Assembly (NCBI RefSeq): GCF_001570485.1
Contig: NZ_BCTA01000027.1
Location: 20,587-84,586 of the forward strand
From: Mycolicibacterium novocastrense
GTDB taxonomy: Bacteria; Actinomycetota; Actinomycetes; Mycobacteriales; Mycobacteriaceae
Direction of reading: 5' to 3'
Length of the DNA: 64,000 nucleotides
The position numbers were made by a program, and so were the translations under genes. This document shows positions 8,968 to 16,868 of the stretch, piece after piece; position 1 is the first letter of the stretch, and each line of letters begins with the position of its first letter. The notes below the pieces were generated by a model. The model was not told the DNA's origin. It ran no database searches and saw only the letters and a list, made by a program, of their open reading frames with translations.

Positions 8968-10311
8968 ATGCCAGCTGTCGATGGGGATGCCGAATCCGGT
9001 TGTGCCAGTGGGGCCGGGGACCGACCATGGGATCTGCAATTGCGGGTGACAAGGGCGGATAACGGCTATGACACTCCCCTGGAAGAGCTTGTGTATACGG
9101 GGGAAAGATCGATCCTGTGGTCAGTCGATGAAAGGATGCGTCTCGTCAAACGGCGCCTGAGTGGATCGATCTCAACTGGCAGGTGTGAGGCCTCGAGCAT
9201 CAGATTGTCGTCGGGGAGAGCTCTAGAAGTCAGTTCGTCGCTGTCTGTTCGCAAGCTCACAGGTTGGTCGCCGATAGCCGAATTGGCGGTGGGCGACAGG
9301 ATCGCGGCAGTACGTCGCCTCCCGCAGCCTGAGCAGACCACCCGCATGCACGATTCCGAGGTGATCTTATTGGCGCACATGATCGGTGATGGGTCCTGCG
9401 TGAAACGGCAACCGATCCGATACGCGTCCATCGACGAGGCGAACCTTATGGCGGTTACCATCGCAGCGGCGCACTTCGGCGTGACGGCGATCCGCGACGA
9501 TTACGCTGCAGCTCGTGCTACCACCTTGCGCCTTCCTTCCCCGTATCGCTTAGCTCGCGGCAAGCGAAACCCGATCGCTGAGTGGTTGGACACTCTCGGC
9601 CTGTTTGGTTTACGAAGTTACGAGAAGTTTGTTCCTGCTGCGGTATTCGCACTACCGGACGAGCAGGTCGCCTTGTTCCTACGTCATCTCTGGGCGACCG
9701 ACGGGTCGGTGCGGTGGGATTCGAAGACCGCGCAGGGGAGGGTGTACTACGCGTCCACAAGTCGCCGGCTGATCGATGATGTATTGCAGTTGCTTCTTCG
9801 CATAGGCGTGCAAGGGAGGATCACTCGAACAAGCAAGGGAGGCTACCGTGATTGCTGGCACCTGACGATCGACAGGGCCGCCAATCAGGTCGCCTTCCTC
9901 AACAAGGTGGGAGTTCACGGCGAGCGGGGCGTCAAAGCAAAGGAGGTTGTGGCTCAGCTGCTTGGACGCGTGCGACGACCAGGCACAGACACCATTCCCG
10001 TCGAGGTCTGGGGCCACGTCAAAAGCCTTCTGAAAGAACGGAACTGGTCCGATCAGCAATTTGCGGTCGCCACCAATACCAGGTTCGATGGGCCGATGAT
10101 GTGGACCCATGCGCCAGGGAGATCGCGGCTGCATCGGATATCCAACGTCCTCGATGATTCAGTGCTCCATGACCTGGCGACCAACGACGTCTACTGGGAC
10201 AAGGTCGCCGAGATCACGAGCCTCGGGTCTCACGACATTGCTGACCTGAGCGGTACCCAGGACTATCCGGTTGTAGTGCGGGGCGTATTGGTGCAACCTT
10301 TGGGCGACTGA
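8968..10311 (+). CDS. Stand-alone DnaB-intein homologue with LAGLIDADG endonuclease domain
   Basis: 447-residue protein that, from memory of the sequence, aligns nearly end to end with the M. tuberculosis DnaB intein. Shared stretches include TGERSILWSVDERM, GWSPIAELAVGDRIAA, HMIGDGSC, QVALFLRHLWATDGSV and STSRRLIDDVLQLLLRIG. The two LAGLIDADG-type motifs (AHMIGDGSC near residue 137; RHLWATDGSV near 246) keep their acidic residues; as remembered, the M. tuberculosis intein has SAGG at the second. The splicing blocks look dead: the block B His is Leu (EVSSSLSV), block F reads GTQDYPVV instead of GTHNFVA, and the terminal His-Asn is Gln-Pro. A Cys survives in AESGC at residues 8-12, where N-extein residues would meet the intein. 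It is no longer joined to dnaB. It may be a free homing endonuclease or a long-open relic. Confidence 0.85.
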   Translation: MPAVDGDAESGCASGAGDRPWDLQLRVTRADNGYDTPLEELVYTGERSILWSVDERMRLVKRRLSGSISTGRCEASSIRLSSGRALEVSSSLSVRKLTGWSPIAELAVGDRIAAVRRLPQPEQTTRMHDSEVILLAHMIGDGSCVKRQPIRYASIDEANLMAVTIAAAHFGVTAIRDDYAAARATTLRLPSPYRLARGKRNPIAEWLDTLGLFGLRSYEKFVPAAVFALPDEQVALFLRHLWATDGSVRWDSKTAQGRVYYASTSRRLIDDVLQLLLRIGVQGRITRTSKGGYRDCWHLTIDRAANQVAFLNKVGVHGERGVKAKEVVAQLLGRVRRPGTDTIPVEVWGHVKSLLKERNWSDQQFAVATNTRFDGPMMWTHAPGRSRLHRISNVLDDSVLHDLATNDVYWDKVAEITSLGSHDIADLSGTQDYPVVVRGVLVQPLGD

Positions 10312-10342
10312 ATCGGCGCGTGCGGGCGATGTAGCACGCAGT

Positions 10343-10419
10343 AGGCGGACCTGCCGGAGCAGTGCTGGGGGACGAAGGACACCGCTACCGTTGCGCATCA
10401 GCTACACCTGTCGGGATAG
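10343..10419 (+). pseudogene. Echo of the DnaB C-terminus (C-extein fragment) after the intein homologue
   Basis: Bases 10372-10419 translate as TKDTATVAHQLHLSG then stop, against TKTITVAHQLHLSR at the end of dnaB. Over 10387-10418, 25 of 32 bases match dnaB 8784-8815, and the differences within TVAHQLHLS are synonymous. A further match AGGCGGACCTG lies at 10343-10353 (dnaB 8734-8744). Synonymous divergence argues for the tail of a different, once-functional dnaB allele rather than a recent local copy. It lies in the place expected for the C-extein of an intein-containing dnaB, with most of the extein deleted. Confidence 0.7.
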
Positions 10420-10591
10420 ACATATTCGGGTGTTATCGGCTAACTGCCCGCGGGGTCTACCGCAAGATCCGGTGACAGCTTGGCCTGCCAGTGTCACCTA
10501 TTCCATCCAGCGGACCCCAGTACGGCTGGATCGCGTAAATTCCTTGCCAGAGAAACGCAAGCACCTGACGCCGTATAAAACGAGAGCCATC

Positions 10592-10849
10592 ATGCCCGAA
10601 GATTCAAAAGCAGACGTTCCACCGAACCACCTCTCCATCGATCCGCGCAGCGCCTTCTACAACGAAGAGGTGCTTCGCCGCGACGTGGGTATTCGCTTCA
10701 ATGGCGTTGAGAAGACCAACGTTCACGAATACAACGTGGCCGAGGGTTGGGTGCGTGCCGAAATCCCGACCGCGAAGGATCGCCGCGGGAATCCCATGGT
10801 CGTCAAGCTCAACGGCACGGTTGAACCTTATTTCCGCTCAACGGAGTAG
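10592..10849 (+). CDS. DUF3297 family protein
   Basis: 85-residue cytosolic protein of the small DUF3297 family. It shows the conserved pattern: SIDPRSAFYNEEVLRRDVGI, then IRFNGVEKTNVHEYNVAEGW, and KDRRGNPMVVKLNGTVEPYF near the end. The ATG at 10592 is preferred because the conserved family region begins a few residues later; an in-frame upstream extension to 10391 would run into the DnaB echo and lacks family similarity. Function is unknown. It stands alone between the DnaB-intein relic and a non-coding stretch. Confidence 0.85.
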   Translation: MPEDSKADVPPNHLSIDPRSAFYNEEVLRRDVGIRFNGVEKTNVHEYNVAEGWVRAEIPTAKDRRGNPMVVKLNGTVEPYFRSTE

Positions 10850-11189
10850 CGGACCTCGCGAAGCGAGCAACGCCACCCCTCGAGCAATCCCCGTGCCCTG
10901 GCCCACGCTCCCCGAGAGCACATGACGGACCACCCTAGGGCGCGAGTATGGCCAGACTCGAAGCACGGCGAGCGGGTATCAGAGCCGCGGCGCGAGCGGC
11001 AGTTCGGCTCGCCGCTGAAATGGCGGCGCTTGGCGGGCCGATCTTGTCCTCGACTCTGCGAGCCAGCAGCGCGATGTCGCCGCCGGCCGCATCTACCACG
11101 CAATCAGCAGGCGTTTTTGGGACTCTCGTTAACTTCATGGGAGAGGACGGCCTTGCGGCCGTGCGAAATCTCCGTGTGGAACCGTGGAG
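10850..11189. other. Intergenic stretch without a supported gene
   Basis: It holds short Ala/Arg-rich frames on both strands (for example plus 10948-11199 and minus 10935-11138), none with a recognisable domain. A small hairpin, CTCGC-gaa-GCGAG, follows the DUF3297 gene near 10856-10868 and may terminate it. The composition suggests decayed coding sequence, but I cannot name a parent gene. Confidence 0.4.
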
Positions 11190-12017
11190 CTACCGCTGAG
11201 ACCTATCGAGCATTTCGTAAGTGTGCTGCCACAGCACCTTTCGTAGCTCTACATCATCGGCGGCGCGGTGCGTCTTAGCGACCCGTCGTTTGCGGAAGTG
11301 CTCGCCCGAAGGCCAATCAACACCAGGGGCTGAGTCCGCCAACCATACGAGGGTGTCTGCGCCCTGCTCGGGGGTGCGTAAGAGCTTCCGCAAGGGCGAG
11401 TGGAAGACGGCGCGCATGACCGCCGTCGAATCGTTGGCGAAGTTTGACGCCACCGACCCCGGTTCGAAGGATGCCGCGGCGAGCCCGGCCGATCGATACC
11501 TGCGGTGAAGTTCGCGGGTGAACAACACATTCGCGAGCTTGGTTTCCGAATAGGCATGCAATGGACGAAACCGCTTCTCCCCGTTCAGATCAGCGACGTG
11601 CAGCTGCACCAAACGCGCGGCACTGCTCGATGTAGCGATCACAGCCGCCTTGGATTCGATCAAACGATCCAGGAGAAGACGTGTGAGCAGAGCGGGCGCC
11701 AAGTGATTCACTTGGAGAGTGCGTTCGTAACCATCACGGGTCAGCTGACGCGCGCCGCTGAGTTGAAGTCCGGCGTTGTTGCACAGCACATCGATCTTGT
11801 CGTAGCGGTTCAAAAGCTCTGCCGCCAGACCGCGGACGTCGTCCAGACTGTCGAAATCACAGCAGTGATGCGGTGCCCCGACTTCGGCCGCTACTGCCTC
11901 AGTCTTCTCCCGGGATCGCCCGACGATGACCGTCGTGTGTCCACGAGAAGCCAGCACCTGGGCCGCAGCACGCCCGACCCCGTCGCTCGCGCCCGTGATG
12001 ACGATCGTCTTGCCCAC
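11190..12017 (-). CDS. Short-chain dehydrogenase/reductase, retinol-dehydrogenase-like
   Basis: 275-residue SDR with NAD(P)-binding TGASDGVG at residues 8-15, structural NNAG (about residue 80), catalytic Ser in ATSSSAA and the Tyr-Lys pair in YSETK (about residue 155). The ADLNGEKRFRPLHAYSETKLANVLFTREL pattern (split here by the active site) is typical of retinol dehydrogenase/WWOX-like SDRs that reduce or oxidise hydrophobic carbonyls. It is 79 bp downstream of the broken methyltransferase on the same strand, so the two may have been one operon. The substrate is unknown. Confidence 0.85.
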   Translation of the reverse strand: MGKTIVITGASDGVGRAAAQVLASRGHTTVIVGRSREKTEAVAAEVGAPHHCCDFDSLDDVRGLAAELLNRYDKIDVLCNNAGLQLSGARQLTRDGYERTLQVNHLAPALLTRLLLDRLIESKAAVIATSSSAARLVQLHVADLNGEKRFRPLHAYSETKLANVLFTRELHRRYRSAGLAAASFEPGSVASNFANDSTAVMRAVFHSPLRKLLRTPEQGADTLVWLADSAPGVDWPSGEHFRKRRVAKTHRAADDVELRKVLWQHTYEMLDRSQR

Positions 12018-12096
12018 GGCCTCGACGATACGTCGACCACGAAGGGCGCAGGACTGTCTAACTCGGCGGTCGGTCCAGCGATATGGGCTGCACCCT

Positions 12097-13184
12097 TCAC
12101 GCCTTCTCGGCCTCGATGAGGTCGTGCGGGACGACCGAGAACGTCCGGCCGGTCGGCCTCAGACCGGCGCCGGTGAGGAGGGCCGACAATTCGGCGAGCG
12201 AACGCAGACGTCCGCCGTCTCGTTGGGTCAACGTGTGCAGATCGAGAAGCGGCGAAAACGGGTTCGGGCGATTGGGTTCCTGAAGGTATTCGACCACCAC
12301 CAGCTTGCTCCCTCGGGGCATGCTCGCCGCCACCGCGGCAAGAATCTCTGCGCAGCGTTCGTCGTCCCAGTCGTGCAGCACATCCTTGAGCAGATAGACG
12401 TCAGCGGTGGCGCTGATGGTGCCGAAGATGTCGCCCTCGACACGGTCGATGCGATCAGCCAGGCCGCGCTCGGCGAGGAAACTTTCGGCTTCGGCGATCA
12501 TCCCTGCACTGTCGACCAATATCCCGCGCAGGTTCGCGCGCGATTCCGCCACGATCACCGACAGCAGCGTGCCGATGCCGCCGGCGACATCGCACACCAC
12601 AGCACCGTCCGGCCACGGGTAGACCCGCGCGATGGCGCGGGCGCTGATCTCGGTGGCTTGCCGCATCGTCGACGCGAAGAGCGTTGCTCGTCGGGATGGG
12701 CGGCGAACCACTCCCATACCGACATCCCGTGTACGAGCTCGAAAGCGCTTCGGCCGCTTCGCACACTGGCGGCAAGGCCGCCCCATGCATCCACGGTCGA
12801 CCGCATCCCCTTGTAGCGCATCCACGCCCGCAGCGAAGAAGGATGGTCGCTGCGCAGCACCGCCCCGGTGCGGGTCAGCTTCACCGCGCCCGTGCGGTGA
12901 TCCATCGTGCAAAGGCCGCATCCGACCGCGCCGCGCAGCAGGCGGTGAGTGGTGTCTTCATCGCAGTCAATTCGGGCGGCGATCTCGTGCGCGCTCTTCG
13001 GCCCATCGGCGAGCACATCGGCGATCCCGAGTTCGGCGATGGTTGCGGCGATCTGGACACCGCCGACGCCTTCGCCGAGATCCAGCATCGCGATCTGAGG
13101 CGGCACCAAAAGGTCGGCGAGCTGTTTGAGTCTGCGTCGCAGAGCCAGCGTGGCCAGCACTACGGGCAGTGGCGTCGACGGCAT
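12097..13184 (-). pseudogene. SAM-dependent O-methyltransferase, frameshifted
   Basis: Two overlapping minus frames together make one methyltransferase of about 360 residues. The first (13184 to about 12684) holds the N-terminal dimerisation and winged-helix region, ending at FAAHPDEQ. The second (about 12681 to 12097) resumes with LFASTMRQATEISARAI, then the SAM-binding motif CDVAGGIGTLLSVI, VEGDIF, and the HDWDDERC region near the catalytic base of this family. One base appears missing between caa (12684-12686) and ctc (12679-12681). The parent is a plant-type/antibiotic O-methyltransferase (PF00891-like). Loss by mutation is likely, though a sequencing error cannot be excluded. Confidence 0.8.
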
Positions 13185-13500
13185 CCGTGCAGGTTAGCCA
13201 TCCAGGCGGATTCTCAATCCCGCTTTCTAGCGTCACCGCGGGAGGGAAACACACAGGTGCCCCCGCGGGCAGTTCGGCGGATGCACTGCCGGGCGTCTGC
13301 TCGGCGGCATTGCGAAAGCTGTTCTCTCAAAAGGAGATTCGGACCGACACGACCGACCGAGAGCCTTCGGTGAGATCCCGGGATCCGCACTCCGCAGAAT
13401 CGCTCTCACCTCCAGGATAAGGCCTGATAGGGGGCTTGTGGCAAGGCCCGGGTGGTGCTGCATGCTGGGATGTCTCAGCAGTACGTCCGAAGGACTTCAG
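13185..13500. other. Divergent intergenic region between methyltransferase remnant and arr
   Basis: About 316 bp with no credible gene. It should contain the promoters of both divergent genes. GTCC-gaa-GGAC forms a short hairpin just before the arr start (about 13484-13494). No clear sigma-A promoter or extended operator was found. Confidence 0.4.
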
Positions 13501-13923
13501 GTGTCCAAACAGATTGATGACGGCCCGTTCTTCCACGGCACGATCGCGAAGCTGAGTGTCGGTGAGTTCCTCACCGCGGGGCATCGATCAAACTACCGTC
13601 CCGAGATCGTGATGAACCACATCTACTTCACCGCTCTCGTTGAGGGAGCCGGCCTTGCCGCGGAGATCGCCGCGGAACTCGCCGAGGGGCAAGCACTTCC
13701 GAGGGTGTACGAAGTAGAGCCGACCGGAGAGTTCGAGAATGACCCGAACGTGACGGACAAGAAGTTCCCCGGCAACCCGACTCGGTCCTACCGCAGTACA
13801 GCCCCACTGCGGATCGTCGGCGAGATCACTGAGTGGACGCGACTGACCCCTGAACAGTTGCAGACGTGGCGCCACCGACTGTCTGCGCTTCTCTCAAACG
13901 ACGATGCGGAGATCCTGAACTGA
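13501..13923 (+). CDS. arr: Rifampin ADP-ribosyltransferase Arr
   Basis: 140-residue enzyme that transfers ADP-ribose from NAD to the C23 hydroxyl of rifamycins, inactivating them. Family signatures are GPFFHGT near the N-terminus, TAGHRSNYRPEIVMNHIYFT, YEVEPTGEFENDPNVTDKK (each cut to its core) and FPGNPTRSYRS. Length matches M. smegmatis Arr (about 143 aa). The GTG at 13501 is chosen because the family start lies a few residues before GPFFHGT and GAAGGA precedes it; earlier in-frame ATGs would add a non-conserved leader. It is a standalone gene. Chromosomal arr is common in fast-growing mycobacteria and absent from M. tuberculosis. Confidence 0.93.
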   Translation: MSKQIDDGPFFHGTIAKLSVGEFLTAGHRSNYRPEIVMNHIYFTALVEGAGLAAEIAAELAEGQALPRVYEVEPTGEFENDPNVTDKKFPGNPTRSYRSTAPLRIVGEITEWTRLTPEQLQTWRHRLSALLSNDDAEILN

Positions 13924-14059
13924 GAAGACCGCCGTCACCACTTTCTACGTCGCCGCACCAAGCCCTCGGCCGCTCACCGACGTCCTGCACGCCGGCGCTG
14001 CGCTGCGCGGTACCTGCTCGTACGCCGCTACTTCGATTCGAATCGGGTAGCCGGCCAAC

Positions 14060-14527
14060 CTACGTCTGCCGAGCGCGCACGCCCAACACTGGCTGGCGGC
14101 GGCCGCCGGCGTTGAACTCCGGGCACCAGGGGGAGTGGCCGCGCTCATCGAGCCACGCGATCTGCAGGGCCCGCACGTCGGGTCCGTACAGTTCCACCGC
14201 CAGACACATATGCACGTCTGGTTGCGCGACCGCGACGAACTCGGCGCGCCAGCCGTCGGGCAACTCCATCGTGTCGCCGGGTGCCGGCACCCGGGAGCGG
14301 ATCATGTAGTCGGCCACCGTGTTGAGCACCCTCGCCGCTTGCCGGGGTGCCAACGCGGTCACCAACAGCTCCGGCAGCCCGGCTCCGTGCAGCCCGATGG
14401 TGTAGGCGAACGGGGTCGGCTCGTCCTCGACGTATTGCACGGCCCAGCCGTGCTCAGAAATCTTTCGTCGGAGCACGTCGTGGTAGTCGGCACGGGTGGC
14501 CTCCGGGTGATCGCATTGCCAGCACAT
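14060..14527 (-). CDS. DUF4262 domain-containing protein
   Basis: 155-residue protein starting MCWQCDHPEATRADY. The DUF4262 core is visible as HGWAVQYVEDEPTPFAYTIG, LPELLVTALAP and a Trp/Arg-rich middle. It has no signal peptide or membrane segment. The N-terminal CWQC could bind metal. The function of DUF4262 is unknown. The ATG follows AGGAGCC. It converges on arr and has no obvious partner. Confidence 0.85.
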   Translation of the reverse strand: MCWQCDHPEATRADYHDVLRRKISEHGWAVQYVEDEPTPFAYTIGLHGAGLPELLVTALAPRQAARVLNTVADYMIRSRVPAPGDTMELPDGWRAEFVAVAQPDVHMCLAVELYGPDVRALQIAWLDERGHSPWCPEFNAGGRRQPVLGVRARQT

Positions 14528-14812
14528 CTTGGCTCCTTTCCGTCGCTGCCCTCACCTTCCTCTCGAGGTCCGACAACCTGCCTGCGTGTCGACTTGCTGT
14601 AACCGCCAGACCCGCAAGGCGGTCATCGCCGTCGGCGGCGTCCACGAGCCGCGCAGCCATCGCGCTGACGATGCCGGTGCTCGAGAAGTGGCGGGCCTTC
14701 AGGAAGGAAGCGGCGTCAGATTGACCGACGAGTAGACATCGTCGGTGTGAGTTCATAACCTGTCCGAGACAAAACGTGGCCGGACCGGGATGGGTCCCTG
14801 CAACGAAGGATC
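14528..14812. other. Intergenic region with a short segment resembling 33160-33230
   Basis: No full gene. Plus-strand bases 14671-14724 read MPVLEKWRAFRKEAASD then stop, similar to the start of the small gene at 33193 (MPVLTKWRIFERED). About 30 bases upstream of each ATG share a tccacga...agccat pattern. This could be a truncated member of a small mycobacterial ORF family. The remainder is the upstream region of the secreted protein at 14813. Confidence 0.35.
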
Positions 14813-15955
14813 GTGACAATCCGAATGGGTCGGGTGCGCCGTTTACTCCCGCGGATGGCGGGCGGCGTCGCAACCGCAGTCCTGGCGCTGGCTCTGTCAC
14901 TGGCAGGCCACGTGGTGGCAGACCCGGCGGATGACGCACTGGCCAAACTCAACGAGTTGTCGGCTCAGGCGCTGGAGACCCGCGAGGCCGTCACCGCCGC
15001 CCAACACGATGTCGACTCACGAATGGCTGCCCAGAAGGCGGCCGAAGACCGCCACCGCACCGACCTTGATGCCCTCGCAGCCGCGAACTCCCAGCTAGCG
15101 CCGTACCAGGCGGCAGTCGACCGCATCGCGGCGATGGACTACATGAGTGGCCGCAACGGCCAGGCAGCGGCGCTGCTGACCGCATCCTCGCCGCAGCAAT
15201 TGCTCGACAAGCTGACGCTGCAGCGGGTGGTCGGCGCCACGACGGCTGAGCAGATGAAGGCGTTCCACGCCGCACGCGAGCGCGCCCAGACCGCCGCCCA
15301 GGCTTCCGAAAAGTCGGCAGCGGACGCCCGCGCCGCGGCCGAGCAGGCCGCTGCGGTCCGCGCGGACCTGCAGGCCAAATGGAATGACCTGCTGCGCAAG
15401 ATCGCCGCCGCCGAGGCGCAGTACGCGGCGTTGACACCGCAGCAGCAAGCGGTCATCGACAACGCGGTCCCGCCACCAGCAGCGCCCCCGCCCCCGCCGC
15501 CCGCTGCGCCCGCACCGCCGGACCCGGCGATACTCGCGATGCCCGGCCAGCCGCCCGTCGACCCCGCTCAAGCCCTGGCTGCCGCGCGCGTCGACGTCCC
15601 GGAGGCACTGCCCGTCGGTGTCGCGAACGAGGCCGGGCTACAGGTCAACACCGTCCTTGCCGCCCGGGCGATCAGCGCGAAATATCCTCAGATCGCCGAC
15701 ATCGACGGCGTTCGGCCCGACTCGAAGCCGTGGCATCCGAGCGGCCTGGCGATCGACGTGATGATCCCCAATCCCGAGAGCGCCGAGGGCATCGCCCTCG
15801 GTGACGCGATCCGTGACTTCATGCTGAGCAACGCGAGCCGATTCGGGCTCCAAGACGTCATCTGGCGCGGCACCTACTACACGCCCAGCGGTCCGGCGGG
15901 CTCAGGTTACGGCCACTACGACCACGTGCACGTCACCACGACGCCGCGCCGCTGA
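14813..15955 (+). CDS. Secreted coiled-coil protein with C-terminal peptidoglycan-hydrolase-like domain
   Basis: 380-residue exported protein. A GTG start follows GAAGGA. The signal peptide (about residues 1-36, hydrophobic VATAVLALALSLAGHVV) is followed by an Ala-rich coiled coil (about 40-210), a Pro-rich hinge (PPPAAPPPPPPAAPAPP) and a C-terminal domain (about 265-380). The last contains WHPSGLAIDVMIPN and GYGHYDHVHV, a His/Asp arrangement like LAS/VanY-type metallopeptidases or the ARV-type domains annotated in mycobacteria. The architecture parallels RipA-family cell-wall hydrolases. A role in peptidoglycan remodelling is inferred. Confidence 0.75.
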   Translation: MTIRMGRVRRLLPRMAGGVATAVLALALSLAGHVVADPADDALAKLNELSAQALETREAVTAAQHDVDSRMAAQKAAEDRHRTDLDALAAANSQLAPYQAAVDRIAAMDYMSGRNGQAAALLTASSPQQLLDKLTLQRVVGATTAEQMKAFHAARERAQTAAQASEKSAADARAAAEQAAAVRADLQAKWNDLLRKIAAAEAQYAALTPQQQAVIDNAVPPPAAPPPPPPAAPAPPDPAILAMPGQPPVDPAQALAAARVDVPEALPVGVANEAGLQVNTVLAARAISAKYPQIADIDGVRPDSKPWHPSGLAIDVMIPNPESAEGIALGDAIRDFMLSNASRFGLQDVIWRGTYYTPSGPAGSGYGHYDHVHVTTTPRR

Positions 15956-15967
15956 CCGCGACAACGG

Positions 15968-16738
15968 TCACGGGTGCAGATTCCACTGGCCGCAGTCCTG
16001 GGCCAGCACGTCGTTGACGTCGACGCGGATGCCACCGACCACCGGCCCCGGGTTCGACGCGGTGTCGATGATGCGCTGGTAGAGCACCGCGCCGGGGTAG
16101 ATCTGACCGTTGGACCAGGACCGGGTCTGCCAGGCCCACACCTTGCCGGGCGAGGTCGACCTGCCGATGACGCCGTCGGCCGCGGCCCACTGGCACGTCC
16201 TGATACCGCCGTAGACCCCGGTGCGCAGCGCGCCGATCACCGAATTGATTCCGCGAAACCAGGGCAGCGCGACGTTGTTCCACGTCTCGCGGTCGATGTC
16301 GTCGTCGACGCTGAAGAAGATCGGCGCAGTGCGACCGCCACCCGCTGCGGTGTGCAGGTGCCAGGCCGTGCGCGCGTCGGCGACGCCGCCGGCATACCCG
16401 CGCGTGAAGTCCGACGGTGCCGTCCCGCCCGGCTTGCCGTACTGGTAGTTGCTGACGATCACCAGACCGGCTGCGGCCAGCGATTTCGCGTAGGGCAGCG
16501 TGATCGGCTTGGCGCCGAAGGACGAGCCCGGTCGTGAGGTCGAGACGTAGTTGATGACGCCCGAGTGGCCGGCGGCCCGGATGTCCTGCGCCGGAATCTG
16601 GCGCATCGCATAGTCGATCAGCGTGGGGCGCGCCGCCTCGGCCCTCGGCGCATGCGTACCCGCCGAAGCCGCACCGAGTCCGGCCAGTGCCGACACCGTG
16701 GCGGCGTAGCGCAGTGCGTCACGCCGGGATAACTGCAC
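15968..16738 (-). CDS. Tat-exported DUF1906 glycoside-hydrolase-like protein
   Basis: 256-residue exported protein with a twin-arginine signal (MQLSRRDALRYAATVSALAG, cleavage probably near residue 35). The mature part is a TIM-barrel DUF1906/Rv2525c-like domain: VINYVSTSRPG, LVIVSNYQYG, YAGGVADARTAW, APIFFSVDDDID, GVYGGIRTCQWA and VWAWQTRSWSNG. The acidic DDD cluster sits where glycosidase-like members place their putative catalytic acids. Rv2525c is a Tat substrate linked to cell-wall stress, so an envelope role is plausible. It converges with the secreted protein ending at 15955, only 12 bp away. Confidence 0.85.
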   Translation of the reverse strand: MQLSRRDALRYAATVSALAGLGAASAGTHAPRAEAARPTLIDYAMRQIPAQDIRAAGHSGVINYVSTSRPGSSFGAKPITLPYAKSLAAAGLVIVSNYQYGKPGGTAPSDFTRGYAGGVADARTAWHLHTAAGGGRTAPIFFSVDDDIDRETWNNVALPWFRGINSVIGALRTGVYGGIRTCQWAAADGVIGRSTSPGKVWAWQTRSWSNGQIYPGAVLYQRIIDTASNPGPVVGGIRVDVNDVLAQDCGQWNLHP

Positions 16739-16804
16739 CGCGCGATGTTATCTATGAGACGCCTGTGATTAGGGAGCCACGCGGGGTCGATATCAATTTT
16801 TGAT

Positions 16805-16830
16805 GCCGCACCGGTACGGGCGGGTGCGGC
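16805..16830 (-). terminator. Hairpin downstream of the LLM remnant
   Basis: GCCGCACC (16805-16812) pairs with GGTGCGGC (16823-16830) around a 10-nt loop. It lies just past the 3' end of the minus-strand LLM remnant and upstream of the DUF1906 gene. There is no clear U-tract on the minus strand. Confidence 0.45.
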
Positions 16831-16868
16831 GCCATCATGTGCCCCCGTCACCGACACCGAGCGCCGGA

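Noticed and set aside
8838..10420. Intein homologue as a spliced part of DnaB by programmed frameshift or trans-splicing
   Set aside because: DnaB is complete with its normal C-terminus and stop, the splice-site residues of the intein homologue are changed, and the two genes are separated by 130 bp with stops.
10948..11199. 83-residue Ala-rich plus-strand frame and its minus-strand counterpart
   Set aside because: No domain, no convincing ribosome-binding site and low-complexity composition on both strands.
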